Shown here: in pieces, positions 23,744-34,928 of the stretch
How the letters are laid out: each line of letters starts with the position of its first letter
How positions within the stretch are numbered: the stretch's first letter is position 1
From: Turbatrix aceti
Taxonomy: Eukaryota; Nematoda; Chromadorea; Rhabditida; Panagrolaimidae
Assembly: GCA_963969345.1 (NCBI GenBank)
Contig: OZ017766.1
Coordinates: forward strand, 4,526,001 to 4,590,000
DNA length: 64,000 nucleotides
Reading direction: 5' to 3'
Position numbers and translations under genes: made by a program
The notes under the pieces: model-generated
The model's database searches: none
Told to the model about the DNA's origin: nothing
Seen by the model: only the letters and a program-made list of their open reading frames with translations

Positions 23744-24976
23744 ATGACGGATATGATGCGTGAGATGATTGCCCAGTTGATGGGCGCCCAGCGTGCCGAG
23801 GAGGAAGGCCGGACACTGCCGCCCTACGACTCCAGACAGGTGTGTCGGCTCTACCTCATAGGCTGTTGTCCACGCGAGAAGCTGACGGATACCAGACTCG
23901 AGAGCTTTGTGACGTGCCGAAAAATGCACGAACCTGCTCACAAGGCCGACTACCAGCGAGCTCAGGACACGCGCGATCATTACTACGATGTTGACGTGAG
24001 TTTTTTCTTTATTTTGCAGAGATCATCCTTGTGCTACGTTTCAGGCATTTGACGAGATTGGCGAAGTCATACGGATAGTCGACATGGAAATCGAGAAAAT
24101 CCGTGAAAAGGTGCAGCGCGATGCCGAAGGCCAGCAGGACAGCCAGGAATTCATCAAATCCCAGAAAGTCGTCGATCTCGGTGAAAAGATCAACGCAACG
24201 CTGAAGCGAGTCGAGGAGCTCGGCAGCGAGGGTAAGGTTGAGGAGAGTCTCGAGCTTGCCAAATCGGTCGAAGACATGAGACGTCGCAAAAAAGAACTCG
24301 AAGTATGTTTTTTTATGATTTTGTCATTTTTTATGTACAACAAATATTTCAGGCTGAACTGAAGATCTCAAATCCGGCAACTCAACGCCTTCGGGTATGT
24401 GAAGACTGCGGAGCACAGCTGAACGTGCTGGATCACGAATCACGCCTTGCAGATCACTACGGAGGACGCATGCACCTCGGAATGGTCGACATCCGGACCT
24501 GGTACAACGAGATGAAGGTTCGTTTGGTGCTCATTACTTTTTACGGTTTTTGAATGTGTTTTGTTTTCAGGAGAAGATCGATGAGCGCCGAGAGGCCAAG
24601 CGAAAGGCAGATGAAGAGAGCGGCGAGCGCAGAAGTCGCTCGCGCTCTCGCTCTCCGCGTGGTGGGCGCAGACGGGATGACCGCTACGACCGGGATCGCC
24701 GGACCGGTGGCGGGGGCGACTACCGTCGGGATCGGCGTAGTCAGAACAACTACCGCGATGACCGACGTGGCGGTGGCCGGCGTGATGACAGGCGAGACTA
24801 CGATCGCGATCGGTGGGTCCTCTTATCATTTTTTGAATTTTTGAAGCCGGAACTGTAAAACAAAAAACTGGCTGCTATCTTTGGTCTATTGCACTTTGTA
24901 CTCGTCTAATCTTGTTTTCGACGAACGTGATAACTTATTCGCTTATATTCTCATTTTCAGTCGGCGTCGTTATTGA
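23744..24976 (+). CDS. LUC7-like U1 snRNP-associated splicing factor
   Basis: Five exons (23744-23995, 24045-24302, 24353-24517, 24571-24812, 24961-24976), 310 residues. The LUC7 fold is clear: an N-terminal helix (MMREMIAQLMG), a first CCCH zinc finger beginning CRLYLIGCCPREKL and ending CRKMHEPAH, a long coiled-coil helix (residues about 90-170), and a second C2H2 finger (CEDCGAQLNVLDHESRLADHYGGRMH). The tail is rich in RS and RD dipeptides, ending RRRRY encoded by a 16-base last exon. In yeast and human, LUC7 proteins sit in U1 snRNP and help 5' splice-site choice; this one is expected in the nucleus. In C. elegans the closest gene I recall is B0495.8. The length is typical of metazoan LUC7L proteins apart from a shorter RS tail. 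Confidence 0.95.
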
Positions 24977-25670
24977 CAACAGCGTGCGAGAAGGACCCTA
25001 ATTGCTCGCTCTTGGTACTCTTGCCTGACAAATACCACCCCACTTTTCCCTCCCTCTCTGACTAAATATAATCTCCTCCTCCACCACCACCTTCTACCGT
25101 TTTTTTCGCTCCTGCTGCTCTTTGAAGCGTTTCCCGGACGCACCGTGTCTCATCTCATCATGGCTACTCACTCTTTCGAATACTACCTACGACTCACGCC
25201 ACCCAGGTCAGCAACCGTATTGTATTTCTGCTAAAGTTAACGATAGGCCACTGCGCCCGCCGACTGCCGCCGTGGGGGGCGATGACGGCAGTCGGGGTCG
25301 GTTTGGTTTTGTTTCTAGCACAAATGCACAAACATTACGTTTGTTTGTTACTCCTCCGTCGTTGCCACGTTGACTGCTTTTTTGTAAATACAAAAAAATA
25401 AAAAAAAGGTCAGCGAGACGGAGCAGTTGTGAATGCTATCGTCACGAATGATACGGTCCGATCAGAACGACGGATTACTTGAAAGTGTGGTGGGAGGGGT
25501 TATTTTATAATCGGTGGCGATGTTTTATTTTCATGGGAAAATGAATTACTCAATTTGACTTCTCACGTGTTTTTATTTGCGCTTGCGAGCTCGTTTGCAT
25601 GATTTTTACTGTCCGAAAGGAAACAAAAGGCAAAGATCGTGTAAAAGAAAGAAAAACGACGTTTTTGCTT
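24977..25670. other. 3' flank of LUC7-like gene and 5' flank of ERMP1
   Basis: CT-rich sequence directly after the stop (to about 25120), then AT-rich DNA. No exon is supported. An acceptor-like GTTTTTGCTTGCAG ends at 25674, 23 bases before the ERMP1 start, and may receive the spliced leader. Confidence 0.4.
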
Positions 25671-25697
25671 GCAGGGTAAACTGGCAGCAACGGTGCA

Positions 25698-28600
25698 ATG
25701 ACTGGAGATATACGGGTTCGACGGACTCCAGCCGGGCCGTCGCTGACGGAATCCACGATTTCCGAGTATATCCAGGAGGGTCGGGACAATTTTCGTTTCC
25801 TTTCTGAAAAGTACCAGAAAAATGAGGCCGGAAAGGTTGGTTTTTTGATTTTAATTAAAATTTTCAGTTCGTTCGCAAACATTTTTTGTAAATTACGTTG
25901 TTTGTGTTTGTTCACGAACATTTATAATTTTTCGAACAGATAAAACACAGAATTCGTTTTTGTGGACGAAATTTGTTCGTTTATGATCAAAAAATCGAAA
26001 AACTGACCTGTTTCCACGTTTCAGAAAGTCATCGGCTTCACAGAATGGCTCGTGATGCTGGTGCTCGTCGGAGTCATCTACGCACTCGTCATCATCCAGG
26101 ACCAGCGGGTGCCTGCCGTCGTGCCTGCGACAGAATTCACCAAATTCTCGGAAGAACGCGCGCGGGGACTGCTCAACAACCTGACGGATCTCGGCCCCAG
26201 AGTCTCCGGCTCGCATGCACTCGAAGTCGACGCTTTCAACATCATCATGAATCGGCTCAGGGAAATCAAGTCTGTCGTCGACGTTGTCGGCGAAAACCGC
26301 TTCGAAATCGACGTTCATCGACCCACCGGGTGCTATGATCTCAAATTCCTGTCCAGCTTCACGCTCTGCTACCACAAAATCACAAATATCGCGGCGCGCA
26401 TCGGTCCTGGCGATCAGCCGACGAAACACGCTATTCTGCTCAACTGTCACTTTGACACACTCCCGGATACGCCCGGTGGCACGGACGATGCTGTCTCCTG
26501 TGCCATTCTGATGGAGATGCTCGAAGTTCTCGCGAGGAAGCCCGGAAGACTGGCCAATGACGTTATTGTGCTGTTCAATGGCGGTAGGTGGTTTTTTTTA
26601 AATAAAAAAAATATTATTTCATTCTGTTTTTTTTTCAGCGGAGGAAAACTTCCTGCAGGGCTCGCACGGCTTCATCACGAGCCATCCCTGGCGGCATCAG
26701 GTCCGCGCGTTCATCAACCTTGAGGGCTCAGGCGCAGGCGGTCGCGAGATCCTCTTCCAGGCGGGTCCTGGGGACGCGTGGCTGCTCAAGGCGTACCTCG
26801 ACTACGCGCCCCACCCGCATTGCAGTGTCCTGGCCCAGGAAATTTTCCAATCGGGAATCATCCCTTCTGATACCGATTTTCGAATCTTCCGGGACTACGG
26901 ACGCGTTTCTGGACTCGACATTGCCTACCACCGTAACGGATGGCTATACCACACGGAATTCGATCGGGCAGAGTTCATCAACGCCGGAGCCATGCAGCGG
27001 GCCGGTGAGAACATCCTGGCTGTCGTTCAGGGACTCATTACCTCACCGTACCTCCAGCAGCCGGCGCACTTCGATGAAGGCAACAAATTTGTCTTTTACG
27101 ATGTTGTCGGGCTTTTTACGGTGTCTTATAAGATTTCGACTGGTGAGTGTTTTTTGACCGTGATTGAGCGAACGTTCGCGAACAAATTCGATTTTATTTG
27201 TTCGTGTTCGTTCGCGAACAGATTTTTCTCAATTTTATTTGTTCATGTTCGTTCGCGAACAAAAATAACGAATATTTCCCCATTTTTGCTTTCGACTCCC
27301 TAAAAAAATTGTTTTACCGTATTTTTTTCCAGGAACGGCGATCAACCTTCTGGTCGTCCTGGCTGCCGTCGTCTACGTCTACTTTTCGTTGACCAACGGG
27401 CTCTACACTCTATCTGACTTACTGAGCGCATTTGGCGATCACATTCGGGTGTTTGTGACCGAATTCGTCGTTGGCGTCATTCTGGTTACGGTCATTTCGG
27501 CGCTGAATCTCACAATGTCCTGGTTCGCGATGCCGGAGATCGCGTTTCCACTCTACATCCTGCCGATGCTCATGGCGGGTATCTGGACCCACGCGGATAT
27601 TGCTCAGAAAAAGTATCACGGCATCCGCACCGAACGCTTCCACTATGACTCTGTGCTGGTGATTTACGCGTTTATTCTTCTGGTTTTGACCCTCGTCGGC
27701 CTGGCGAGCTCGTTTTTCTTCCTCCTGCACGTTTTTTTCCCGATTCTCAGGGAACTCATTATTGTTGTGTTCAAACATGCCACCGGTGCACAGTGTGAGT
27801 TGGGGTCAACGGCATTTTTCGATTTTATTTGGGGATTTTTAGTCAGATCACCCCGAATCATCCTTATCGCCCAGTTTCTGAGTCTCGCGCCGCTCATCAT
27901 GTTCCACTGCTACGCTGTCATGATGTTTTTCGACTTCTTTGTGCCGCTTACGGGTCGACTCGGCAACCTTCTCAATCCCGACATCGTCATCATGGTGCTC
28001 TCTTTCCTGACTGCCAACACTTTTGTTATCTTTACCGTAATTTTTTGTTTTTGGTATTTTTGGGTATTGAACGTGTAATTCGTTTCAGAGCAACCTGGTT
28101 TACATCAGCCGAAATGTCAAGTACATGGTTCGATGCGGCGTCACTGTCTTTGCCATCTTCTTCATCCTGCTGCTGACCACACACATTGGCACGCCGTACA
28201 AATTCTCTGAAACCCATCCGAGACTTCGGCGACTCATTGTTTTGGTACGTAACTCACAGCCAAAACAAATTCGTGTTGAGACCCATGGCTGCCATTTTTT
28301 AGCACTCACAGCGGTCAATTTACAACTTTGATGGCTCTCTTGCGTCCACGGAAAATGGTCTCTTCCTACAGGCATTTGACTACCGCGGCATCTCGGACCT
28401 CCCTGACCACACCTTCATGCAGACCAACCAGCGCCCCAACTGCACCGGCCAGGTCGATGAGTACTGTCGTCTACCGTACTACACGGCGATCCACGAACTC
28501 TTCCCGCCGGAAGAATCGCTCTGGGTGCCGTTGCCGGCTCCACCCGGCGGTCTTTCGCCCGTCAAAGTCAGTTTGCTCAGGCGAGACGTGACTACCGATC

Positions 28601-29094
28601 CTGCCACAGGGCTGCTTCGGGCAAACATGTCTTTCTCGCTTACCGGCGGCGCTGACAAGTTGTCGCTCCACGTTACGCCTCTAAACAAGGGAAAACTGAA
28701 AAACTGGTCGTTCGGCAACTTTGAAGGCGACATTTTTGGCTTCAGAGACACGTATTTCGTTTTTCTGACATACGGCTTCGAAAAGCCTGAAGTCCGTGAA
28801 TTTTGGATCGATATTCAACTGGCGCCTGAGGTAAGCGCGATTCTGCAAGGCGTCAAAGTTGTAAGTCATGGACCCCTTTTTCAGGTGAAAAGCGTGGCGC
28901 AAAGCGATGAACTGCTGGAATTGTCGGCAGCGACTCACTACGCGCATGGCGCCCAGCAGAACTCACCAACGCTGGTACAAATTCGCAAGCTGATCGCGGA
29001 GCGCCGCAAATCGCCGCACCACGCCATCGGTCAGTGGAAATGGGCCATAACCGTCATCGGCGGAAGCTCCGAGATTGTTGTACACCGATTTTAA
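25698..29094 (+). CDS. ermp-1: ER metallopeptidase 1 (ERMP1/Felix-ina), M28 family
   Basis: Eight exons in the preferred model (25698-25835, 26025-26583, 26639-27142, 27333-27794, 27843-28036, 28089-28244, 28303-28830, 28885-29094), 916 residues. A first TM (about residues 53-71) anchors a luminal M28 zinc-peptidase domain whose metal and catalytic residues are visible: [13 protein letters not shown] with His188, TDDAV with Asp200/201, [14 protein letters not shown] with Glu234/235, then [17 protein letters not shown] and GWLYHTEFD with the last His. About eight further hydrophobic segments follow, then a C-terminal luminal domain, as in vertebrate ERMP1. ERMP1 is an ER membrane enzyme tied to protein quality control and follicle organisation; its substrates are poorly known. 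Two of the introns (27795-27842, 48 bases; 28831-28884, 54 bases) are multiples of three and contain no stop, so retention would keep the frame. Introns 1 and 3 hold GTTCGCGAAC-like repeats. Confidence 0.93.
27174..27260. repeat. Three GTTCGCGAAC palindromes inside an ERMP1 intron
   Basis: Perfect 10-base palindrome GTTCGCGAAC at 27174-27183, 27210-27219 and 27251-27260, separated by similar T-rich spacers containing ATTTTATTTGTTC. Diverged relatives (GTTCGTTCGCAAAC, GTTCACGAAC) lie in ERMP1 intron 1 (about 25868-25920). Confidence 0.8.
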
Positions 29095-29182
29095 ATTAAA
29101 ATGAATCGCTTCGTGTTTTGTATTCGCTTAATTTATCACAAAAGTACAGGCTAGTAATCGGGAAGAATAAATACATTGGGTT

Positions 29183-29320
29183 TTACGATTTCGTTTCGAG
29201 ACAAAAGTGCACTAATAGATGGAGTTACGGTGTTATCTGTGTTTTGCAGTTACGTTTTCGTTCGTTTCGAGACAAATGTGTAACGAATGGAGTTACGGTA
29301 CTCTCCATGTTTTACGATTA
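29183..29320. repeat. Two-copy tandem repeat, about 67-base period
   Basis: Two diverged copies share TTACG..TTTCG, TTTCGAGACAAA and GATGGAGTTACGG / AATGGAGTTACGG. It lies just after the ERMP1 gene in non-coding DNA. Confidence 0.6.
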
Positions 29321-30160
29321 CGCGCGTTTTTGAGCCTGTCTTACAACGTTTTTGATGTTTTCGCGGGTTTTTGGTTGTGTCTCGTCCCGCTCTGTTCTGT
29401 TCTGTGGTTCATGCTTGCCAAATTCATGATGCGCGTAGTCATGCATCCTGTCTGGGAAGGTTGAACTCAGTGGATGACCGCGCAGACGGGTCGGGTCCAT
29501 TAATTCATTCCCCTCCACCCTGGTCAGTCCAGTCCGTCCGCGTTCTGTTTGCCTTCAACCCTGTTGATGATGGGTGTAAGCCGTGCTCGACGGCAACGGC
29601 AGCTGGTCACCCGTTGCGCCGCCGCCGCCGATCGGTTTTTTGCCGTCTTGGTCATCTACCGCGTATCCTCAGATCGACCGTTTTTTTTCTTTTTGCCTAT
29701 CTGCGATTTATTTGCGCGCGCGTGTTGGATTCCTCTTTTCCGTTCGTGTTTTTAGCCTTCACGCTTATCGGGGATCGTTATCGCTTGTAGCAATCAAATG
29801 AATCCCGCGCTGTCGTGGCTCGTTCATTTCCCGCGCGTTTTCAATTTGACCCTTTCGTTTCGTTTATTTGCCGCATTGACTGACGTAAATTGTTGCCAAA
29901 TGCCAGTTTTTTTTTGTTTTCCAGATTTTGGCATTGTGCATTTCAGTGCATTTACTGTATAACCTGCGTTAATCCCCGTGACTTGAAATCCGATGGTACA
30001 ATGGTGAGACTTGTCCTCGCCAGACATCCTCGTTCCGCGTGCTATAATTTTGGCGCGAAAATTCTTGTGTTTGCGCTTTCTACGCTCAATGTGACCCATT
30101 CTTACGATCGATCGTCATACTTATAGTTACCAACTGTTATTTTTTCCTCCTTTTTTTTCA
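29321..30160. other. Intergenic between ERMP1 and SLBP
   Basis: No gene is supported. The right end carries a strong pyrimidine tract and TTTTTTTTCAG acceptor at 30161, 65 bases before the SLBP start, which may be a trans-splice site or a 5' untranslated intron end. Confidence 0.4.
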
Positions 30161-30226
30161 GTTGCGCTTTCGCTGTTTGTTTTTGGTCCCGCTTTATTCA
30201 CCTATTTTGGATCATAGCCCCGATCA

Positions 30227-31591
30227 ATGTCTCCCCGAAAAGCTACCAGGTCTTCACCCCGCAAGCGGGATCTCTCCAATCCATGGGGTCTCGGCAGCAA
30301 GTCTCCTATCGCCAAGGCCAAGGTTTGTTCATGTTTGTTTATCTGTGCGGCTTTTATCATTGCGGATATTTCTTTCAGTATCAATCTTCCCCTAAAAAAG
30401 GTCGTCAGCTGGACTTTAGCGATCTGGAGAAGTACAAGAACAAATCGTGGATCGAAATGATGGAAGAGGAGGAAAACCCGCTCTCCGATCTTCTGGTTGA
30501 ATCCAAATCCAAAACTACTGCTGCTGAGGCTCAGGTTGCCGGATCTTCGACGGACTGGACGCCGCTTGAGGAAGCCAGTTATTCACCGAAGACCACGGCT
30601 CGGAAGGCTTTGGTTCCCAAGAAACTGGATTCGAAACCTCGGTGAGTTCTTTTATTGTTTTGTGGTTTGTGTAACCACATTTTTCAGGTTTGTCAAGTCA
30701 CTTGCCATCACGGAAAGTCTGATGTTCCGGCGCTCGGAAAGGCTCAAGAAAAACAACGACGCAGCACCACCTGCTGCTTCGGAGCGTAAACCGCGCAAAC
30801 GCAACCTTTCCCGGGACTCCTATGTCACCGACAACGGCAAGCCGTCGCCGAGCCGCACTCGGGCGGTCCCGGCCAAGTCCATGCGCCTGGCCGCTGCGCC
30901 ATCGACGCCGAGTCGCTCTGGTTCCCGCACTGCGTCGTTCAACACCCCCGAACGCAGCTTGCTTTCCAGTGCTTCGTTTTACGATAGCCCGAACCCTCAG
31001 GAAGGCTGGGCGGTGCCCAAGCTGGGCTGGTGCAGTGATCCGGACGTTCTTGGTCGTCGAACGAAGGTATGTTTTGAGTTTTGTGATATTTTTGTTCATT
31101 TTTGAACATTTCGTCGGTTTTAGGAGATTGAGAGGGCCAAAGATAAGGACGTTTACCTCCGATACATCAACGAGGTCCCCAAACACAGCCGTAAGCGCAC
31201 GATCCACCCGAAGACCCCCAACAAGTACATCAACTTCTCGCGCCGTTCGTGGGACGTCCAAATGCGTGCGTGGAAGAAGAACCTCTACGAGTGGGCCGAC
31301 CTCTCGCCTTCTCCCAGCGTTGTCGGTTCTCTTTCGAGCAGCGTGGCTGACGACGCTGACCTGAGGGAACGCAACGCCGAGGAGTTGGAGAACGACAGAC
31401 CGATGCCTTCCAACTTCATCAAGGATCCCGCCGTCAGCGGCAGCGGACCGGTGTTCCAACCCGATCAGATGGCATCGCTGCTCGGCCACTTCGACCTGCA
31501 TACCAGAACGTGCGTCGAGGAGTCTACCCTGAAGGCGAGCAGCAGCACGACCCAGGGTCCTTCTGACTTCAGCGTCATGAAAAAGGAGTGA
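30227..31591 (+). CDS. cdl-1: Histone mRNA stem-loop-binding protein (SLBP/CDL-1)
   Basis: Four exons (30227-30322, 30379-30641, 30688-31066, 31124-31591), 401 residues. The RNA-binding domain lies wholly in exon 4 (residues about 255-303): VYLRYINEVPKHSRKR, then HPKTPNKYINFSRRSWD with the signature TPNK at 277-280, and QMRAWKKNLYEW. This domain grips the 3' stem-loop of replication-dependent histone mRNAs and is needed for their processing, export and translation in S phase. The N-terminal 245 residues are basic, Ser/Pro-rich and disordered, with several SP/TP sites that could be cyclin-dependent kinase targets; this is usual for SLBPs, which are cell-cycle controlled. In C. elegans the single orthologue is cdl-1. 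The C-terminal 95 residues are long compared with vertebrate SLBP. Start chosen as the first ATG after the T-rich acceptor at 30161. Confidence 0.95.
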
Positions 31592-32097
31592 TGTTGTCTG
31601 TTTTTTTTCGTTCCCTGCACACATTCCCTCAAAGCGACTTACTTGATGAACGACTGCACGCGCTTGAACCCTTCAGGAAGGATACTACCCTTTGGCGCTT
31701 AATGATGATGTAATTTTTGATTGTTTCTAATTGCGACCTCGATACTGCGAATGCCGGAACAACGTTTGAGAATTACGGTGGTTTTGTTGACTGGGGAAAA
31801 CGATTTTGTAAAAATTTTATTTGTTTTTTATTTTTTTAGAAAATTAAAAAATAAATATAATTTTCAAAAAAGTGCGATTTGCTTACTTAGCATTGTTTTA
31901 CCATTTTTTTTTAAATTTTTTTGGCTCGAGCATTTTTTTAACGAACTTTTTGTAAAAAGTTTTTTTGGAAAACCGAAGCTCCGTTTTCACCTGCAGCGGG
32001 CTGATCTCGAAAGTGAAACGATTGCGCGATAAATCGGGTCGCGATCGATCGGATTCGGTCTTTATTATCAGGAAACCAGCGTTTCCGTGTGCGCGGA
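31592..32097. other. Intergenic, AT-rich
   Basis: The 3' flank of SLBP and 5' flank of the next small gene. A strongly A/T-biased block lies at 31780-31970. No exon or signal was recognised. Confidence 0.4.
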
Positions 32098-32759
32098 ATG
32101 AAATCGTGTTTCTTGATAATTTGCCTTTTCCTGGGCGCGAGTGCCCTCACCCGCGAGGACCTCATGGACTACATGCGCTACCGGCAACAGACCAGGACAA
32201 CATTCGACAGCCGGCTCGACCCTCAAGTCGAGCCGATCGGCTCCATCGACGGAAAGTAAGTGCGCTTCGTGGTCCCTAGCTCAGCGAGAACCGGTTTTTT
32301 TGCTGGTGCTGCAGATGTTTTTTGATGGAGAGATATGATATACATAGATATTTTTTGGCGTGAGTTGGGGATACGGGCGAGGCTGTACATAAATCAAAAC
32401 GGGTCGCAAAGACACTCGGCGCGAGAGACTAATCAAATTAGTATCAATTACACGCCATTGTCGCCTTCTTTGGTTGTCATCAACGAAGAAAAAATCAAAC
32501 AGCGCGCTGTTTGTTCGAAAGCAGGCGTCTGCGGTCAACCAACAGGAAATTAAACCGACAAGGACAAAAATGCTGGCTTTTCAGACCAATTTGGCCGCGC
32601 ATCCTCGACCACGTCAAATCGCCGGCGCGAATCTTCTTTGACGACGACAACTACGCATACCAGACAGGCGAGCGAAATCTGGCGGATCTCATCCACCAGA
32701 TGGATCGACGCGAAAACTACCGACGAGTGCTCAATTTTTTGGACAAATACACAAAGTGA
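32098..32759 (+). CDS. Small secreted protein, unknown function
   Basis: Two exons (32098-32255 and 32585-32759; GTAAGT donor, GGCTTTTCAG acceptor, phase 2), 110 residues. A clear signal peptide (MKSCFLIICLFLGASA) is followed by a highly charged, cysteine-free mature chain of about 94 residues with many Arg, Asp and Tyr (for example TREDLMDYMRYRQQTR and YQTGERNLADLIHQMDRR). There is no TM segment and no array of dibasic-flanked repeats, so a classical neuropeptide precursor is not indicated, although a single processed peptide cannot be ruled out. I do not recognise the family. The start is unambiguous because the signal peptide begins at the first Met. The strong splice pair and preserved phase argue that it is a real gene. 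Confidence 0.65.
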
Positions 32760-33028
32760 TTATTTTATTTGTTTTATTTATTTATGTAATAATTTCGAAG
32801 CCGTACGTACACCAGGTACACGAGTAAAAATATGTAAATACTTTGGCGGGAAGAAGGGCACTTTTTGGGAGGAGTCACGGGATCGATCGAATGAATGAAT
32901 GCACAATGGACAGGAATACGGTTACAGAAACCCGATTTATTGGAGATTAGCACTTTGGAGACTGGCATGGAGAAGCTCGGAGCAAGGCAGAAGGTGTGTG
33001 CAGCCGGGTTGGCCAGGTGAGGGGTCTA

Positions 33029-34928
33029 CTACTTCTTGCTGCAAACCATGGAGGAGAAGCACGTCTGCGTCGGGCACACGCAGCACTTGATGAGCGGCGT
33101 GCAGCACTTGACGACGAGGTAGAAGACGATGACGGCGAGCAGGAAGACGCCGAGATTCGTGAGGAGCTCGACGACGTCCGCGAGGCTGTTGATGCCCGCT
33201 GTCCACGATGCGGGATTCAGGAAGCGCATGATGCCGTCGACGGTGTTCTGGTTGCACTCTGTGCACTTGGACGTCTGATCTGTCCATCGGTTGTCGACGT
33301 CGCGGTCGACGAGGCTCTCCTGCACGGATTCAACGGGTCGACAGACCTCGGCAGGTGAGTCGTCCGGTCGGAGACAGACCATCTGGACAGAATTCGGCGG
33401 GTAGGGCTTGATCCTCGTTAGGAGCTGCTTCGACGCGACCGTCGGCTCCGCGACGTAGAGCGTGAAGGAGTCAATGTTCTCCGAGCGACGGTCCATAACG
33501 GTGCGCACGTATCCGTTGAGGATGCCGGTCGCGTTGAAGACCGTCACGTTGAGCACAGAGTTTGAAAACCTATCAACGAGGATGGTCGCTGTGAAATCTT
33601 CGACGCTGGATTCATTGTGCACGAAAGAGATGTCCGACGACGAAGAGAGCATCGCGATGCCTATTTCAAGATTTGTTCCTTCGCTCTCTGTCACGATGGC
33701 ATGGCGCTCCGCAGAATCGACAACCCGGGCTGATTTGATCCACTTGAAAGTATGGTTGAGCGAATCTGCGATATGGAATTTGGTCGAATCCGTCGAATCC
33801 CGATTCACGTAAAAGTTGGCGTCGAGGATGGACTGGTACTTCTGCTCGACGCAGTTCTCCACCTTCGCGCGGTGGATCTTGTCCATCATGACGAAGCCGT
33901 TGTGGACGAAAAACTGGCCGTTGCCGTCCTGTCGGTACCAGCCGAGGCGTTCGAAGCTGAAAAAAAGATGGGTTAACTAAGAAAAAATTTGTTTTTTTTA
34001 AATTGACTTACTTGTGATCGGTGATTTCGTTGACGGGCTGCTGGATGAGTTCACCGTAGAGACCGCGACCGAGGTTCTCGACAAAGTACATGCCGCTCTC
34101 GAGCTGATTGCTGCTCTTGCCCATCGAGCTGACGCTCAACTCAAAATTTCTGCTCGAATCGAGGAACTGGTGCTGCGTGGAGCTGTCCAGGTGAACCCTA
34201 ATCGTCCGCTTGTCGTCTTCGCTCCAGCGTCCGTCGACCCATGAAAACGCAGAATACCTGAGAACCGCGAAGATCGTAGGAGATTCCAATTTGAGCGCCG
34301 TATACGTCCGATTCTCGAAGGGTCTGAAATTCAGCTCGCAGCACAGCCGGGGCTCATTCGTCCCCGATGGACACCCGGTGGTTGGCTGGTCAGCGAAGAA
34401 GGTTCTGTGGCACGCGCTGGATGCCGTCGAAGACCCGCATCTGCCGTAGATGTAATCATCGGCACGACAGACCGCGGATTTGGCACTGCAGTCACAGATG
34501 CAGTGCGTCTCGACTTCGGGAATGGCGAAACGGTAGCGCTGCGTGATGGCGTGGTACTGCTCGAGGCGGGAGAGGGTTACGGTATGCAGGGTCTCCGGCA
34601 TGGTCGTGCTGGCATTTCCAGTGAAGCAGACAGTCTGACCGACTCCAATATTGAGTCTGTGCTTGACAGACTTGGACGTGCTACCGTATACTGAAAAAAA
34701 GAGGGGTTCTTTCGAAATATCTCCCGGGAAATATAACTTACGTGAAGATGGTCGAGAGGGAGTTACGACTGCCCTGGAGCAGTGCGGAGGCATCGGAGGA
34801 AAGAGGTCGTTGAGTGCCTGGATTTCAATAGGCATCGGCAACGGCACCACAGGCATTGGGGCGCTGTGTACTGTAGCTGCTACCCAGAAGGCTGTGAAGA
34901 GGAGCAGTCGATGGCCCGGAGGATACAT
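33029..34928 (-). CDS. EFF-1/AFF-1-type class II cell-cell fusogen
   Basis: Three exons (34928-34742, 34690-34012, 33956-33029; phases 1 and 2), 597 residues. A signal peptide (MYPPGHRLLLFTAFWVAATV) precedes a Cys-rich ectodomain with several N-glycosylation sites and the family hallmark RYRFAIPEVETHCICDC. A single TM segment near the C-terminus (VFLLAVIVFYLVV) is followed by a short cytosolic tail with many cysteines (KCC, KCCVCP), possible palmitoylation sites. This matches the nematode FF family, type I membrane proteins that fold like class II viral fusion proteins and fuse epidermal, muscle and excretory cells when present on both membranes. I cannot say from reading whether it is the EFF-1 or the AFF-1 orthologue. 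A TTTGCAG acceptor lies 15 bases upstream of the ATG. It is a host developmental gene, not a viral remnant: intron-containing and intact. Confidence 0.85.

Noticed and set aside
33029..34928. Fusogen gene as an endogenous viral envelope gene
   Set aside because: Two introns, a nematode FF-family cysteine signature and no viral neighbours point to the host EFF-1/AFF-1 family; the shared class II fold is ancient.
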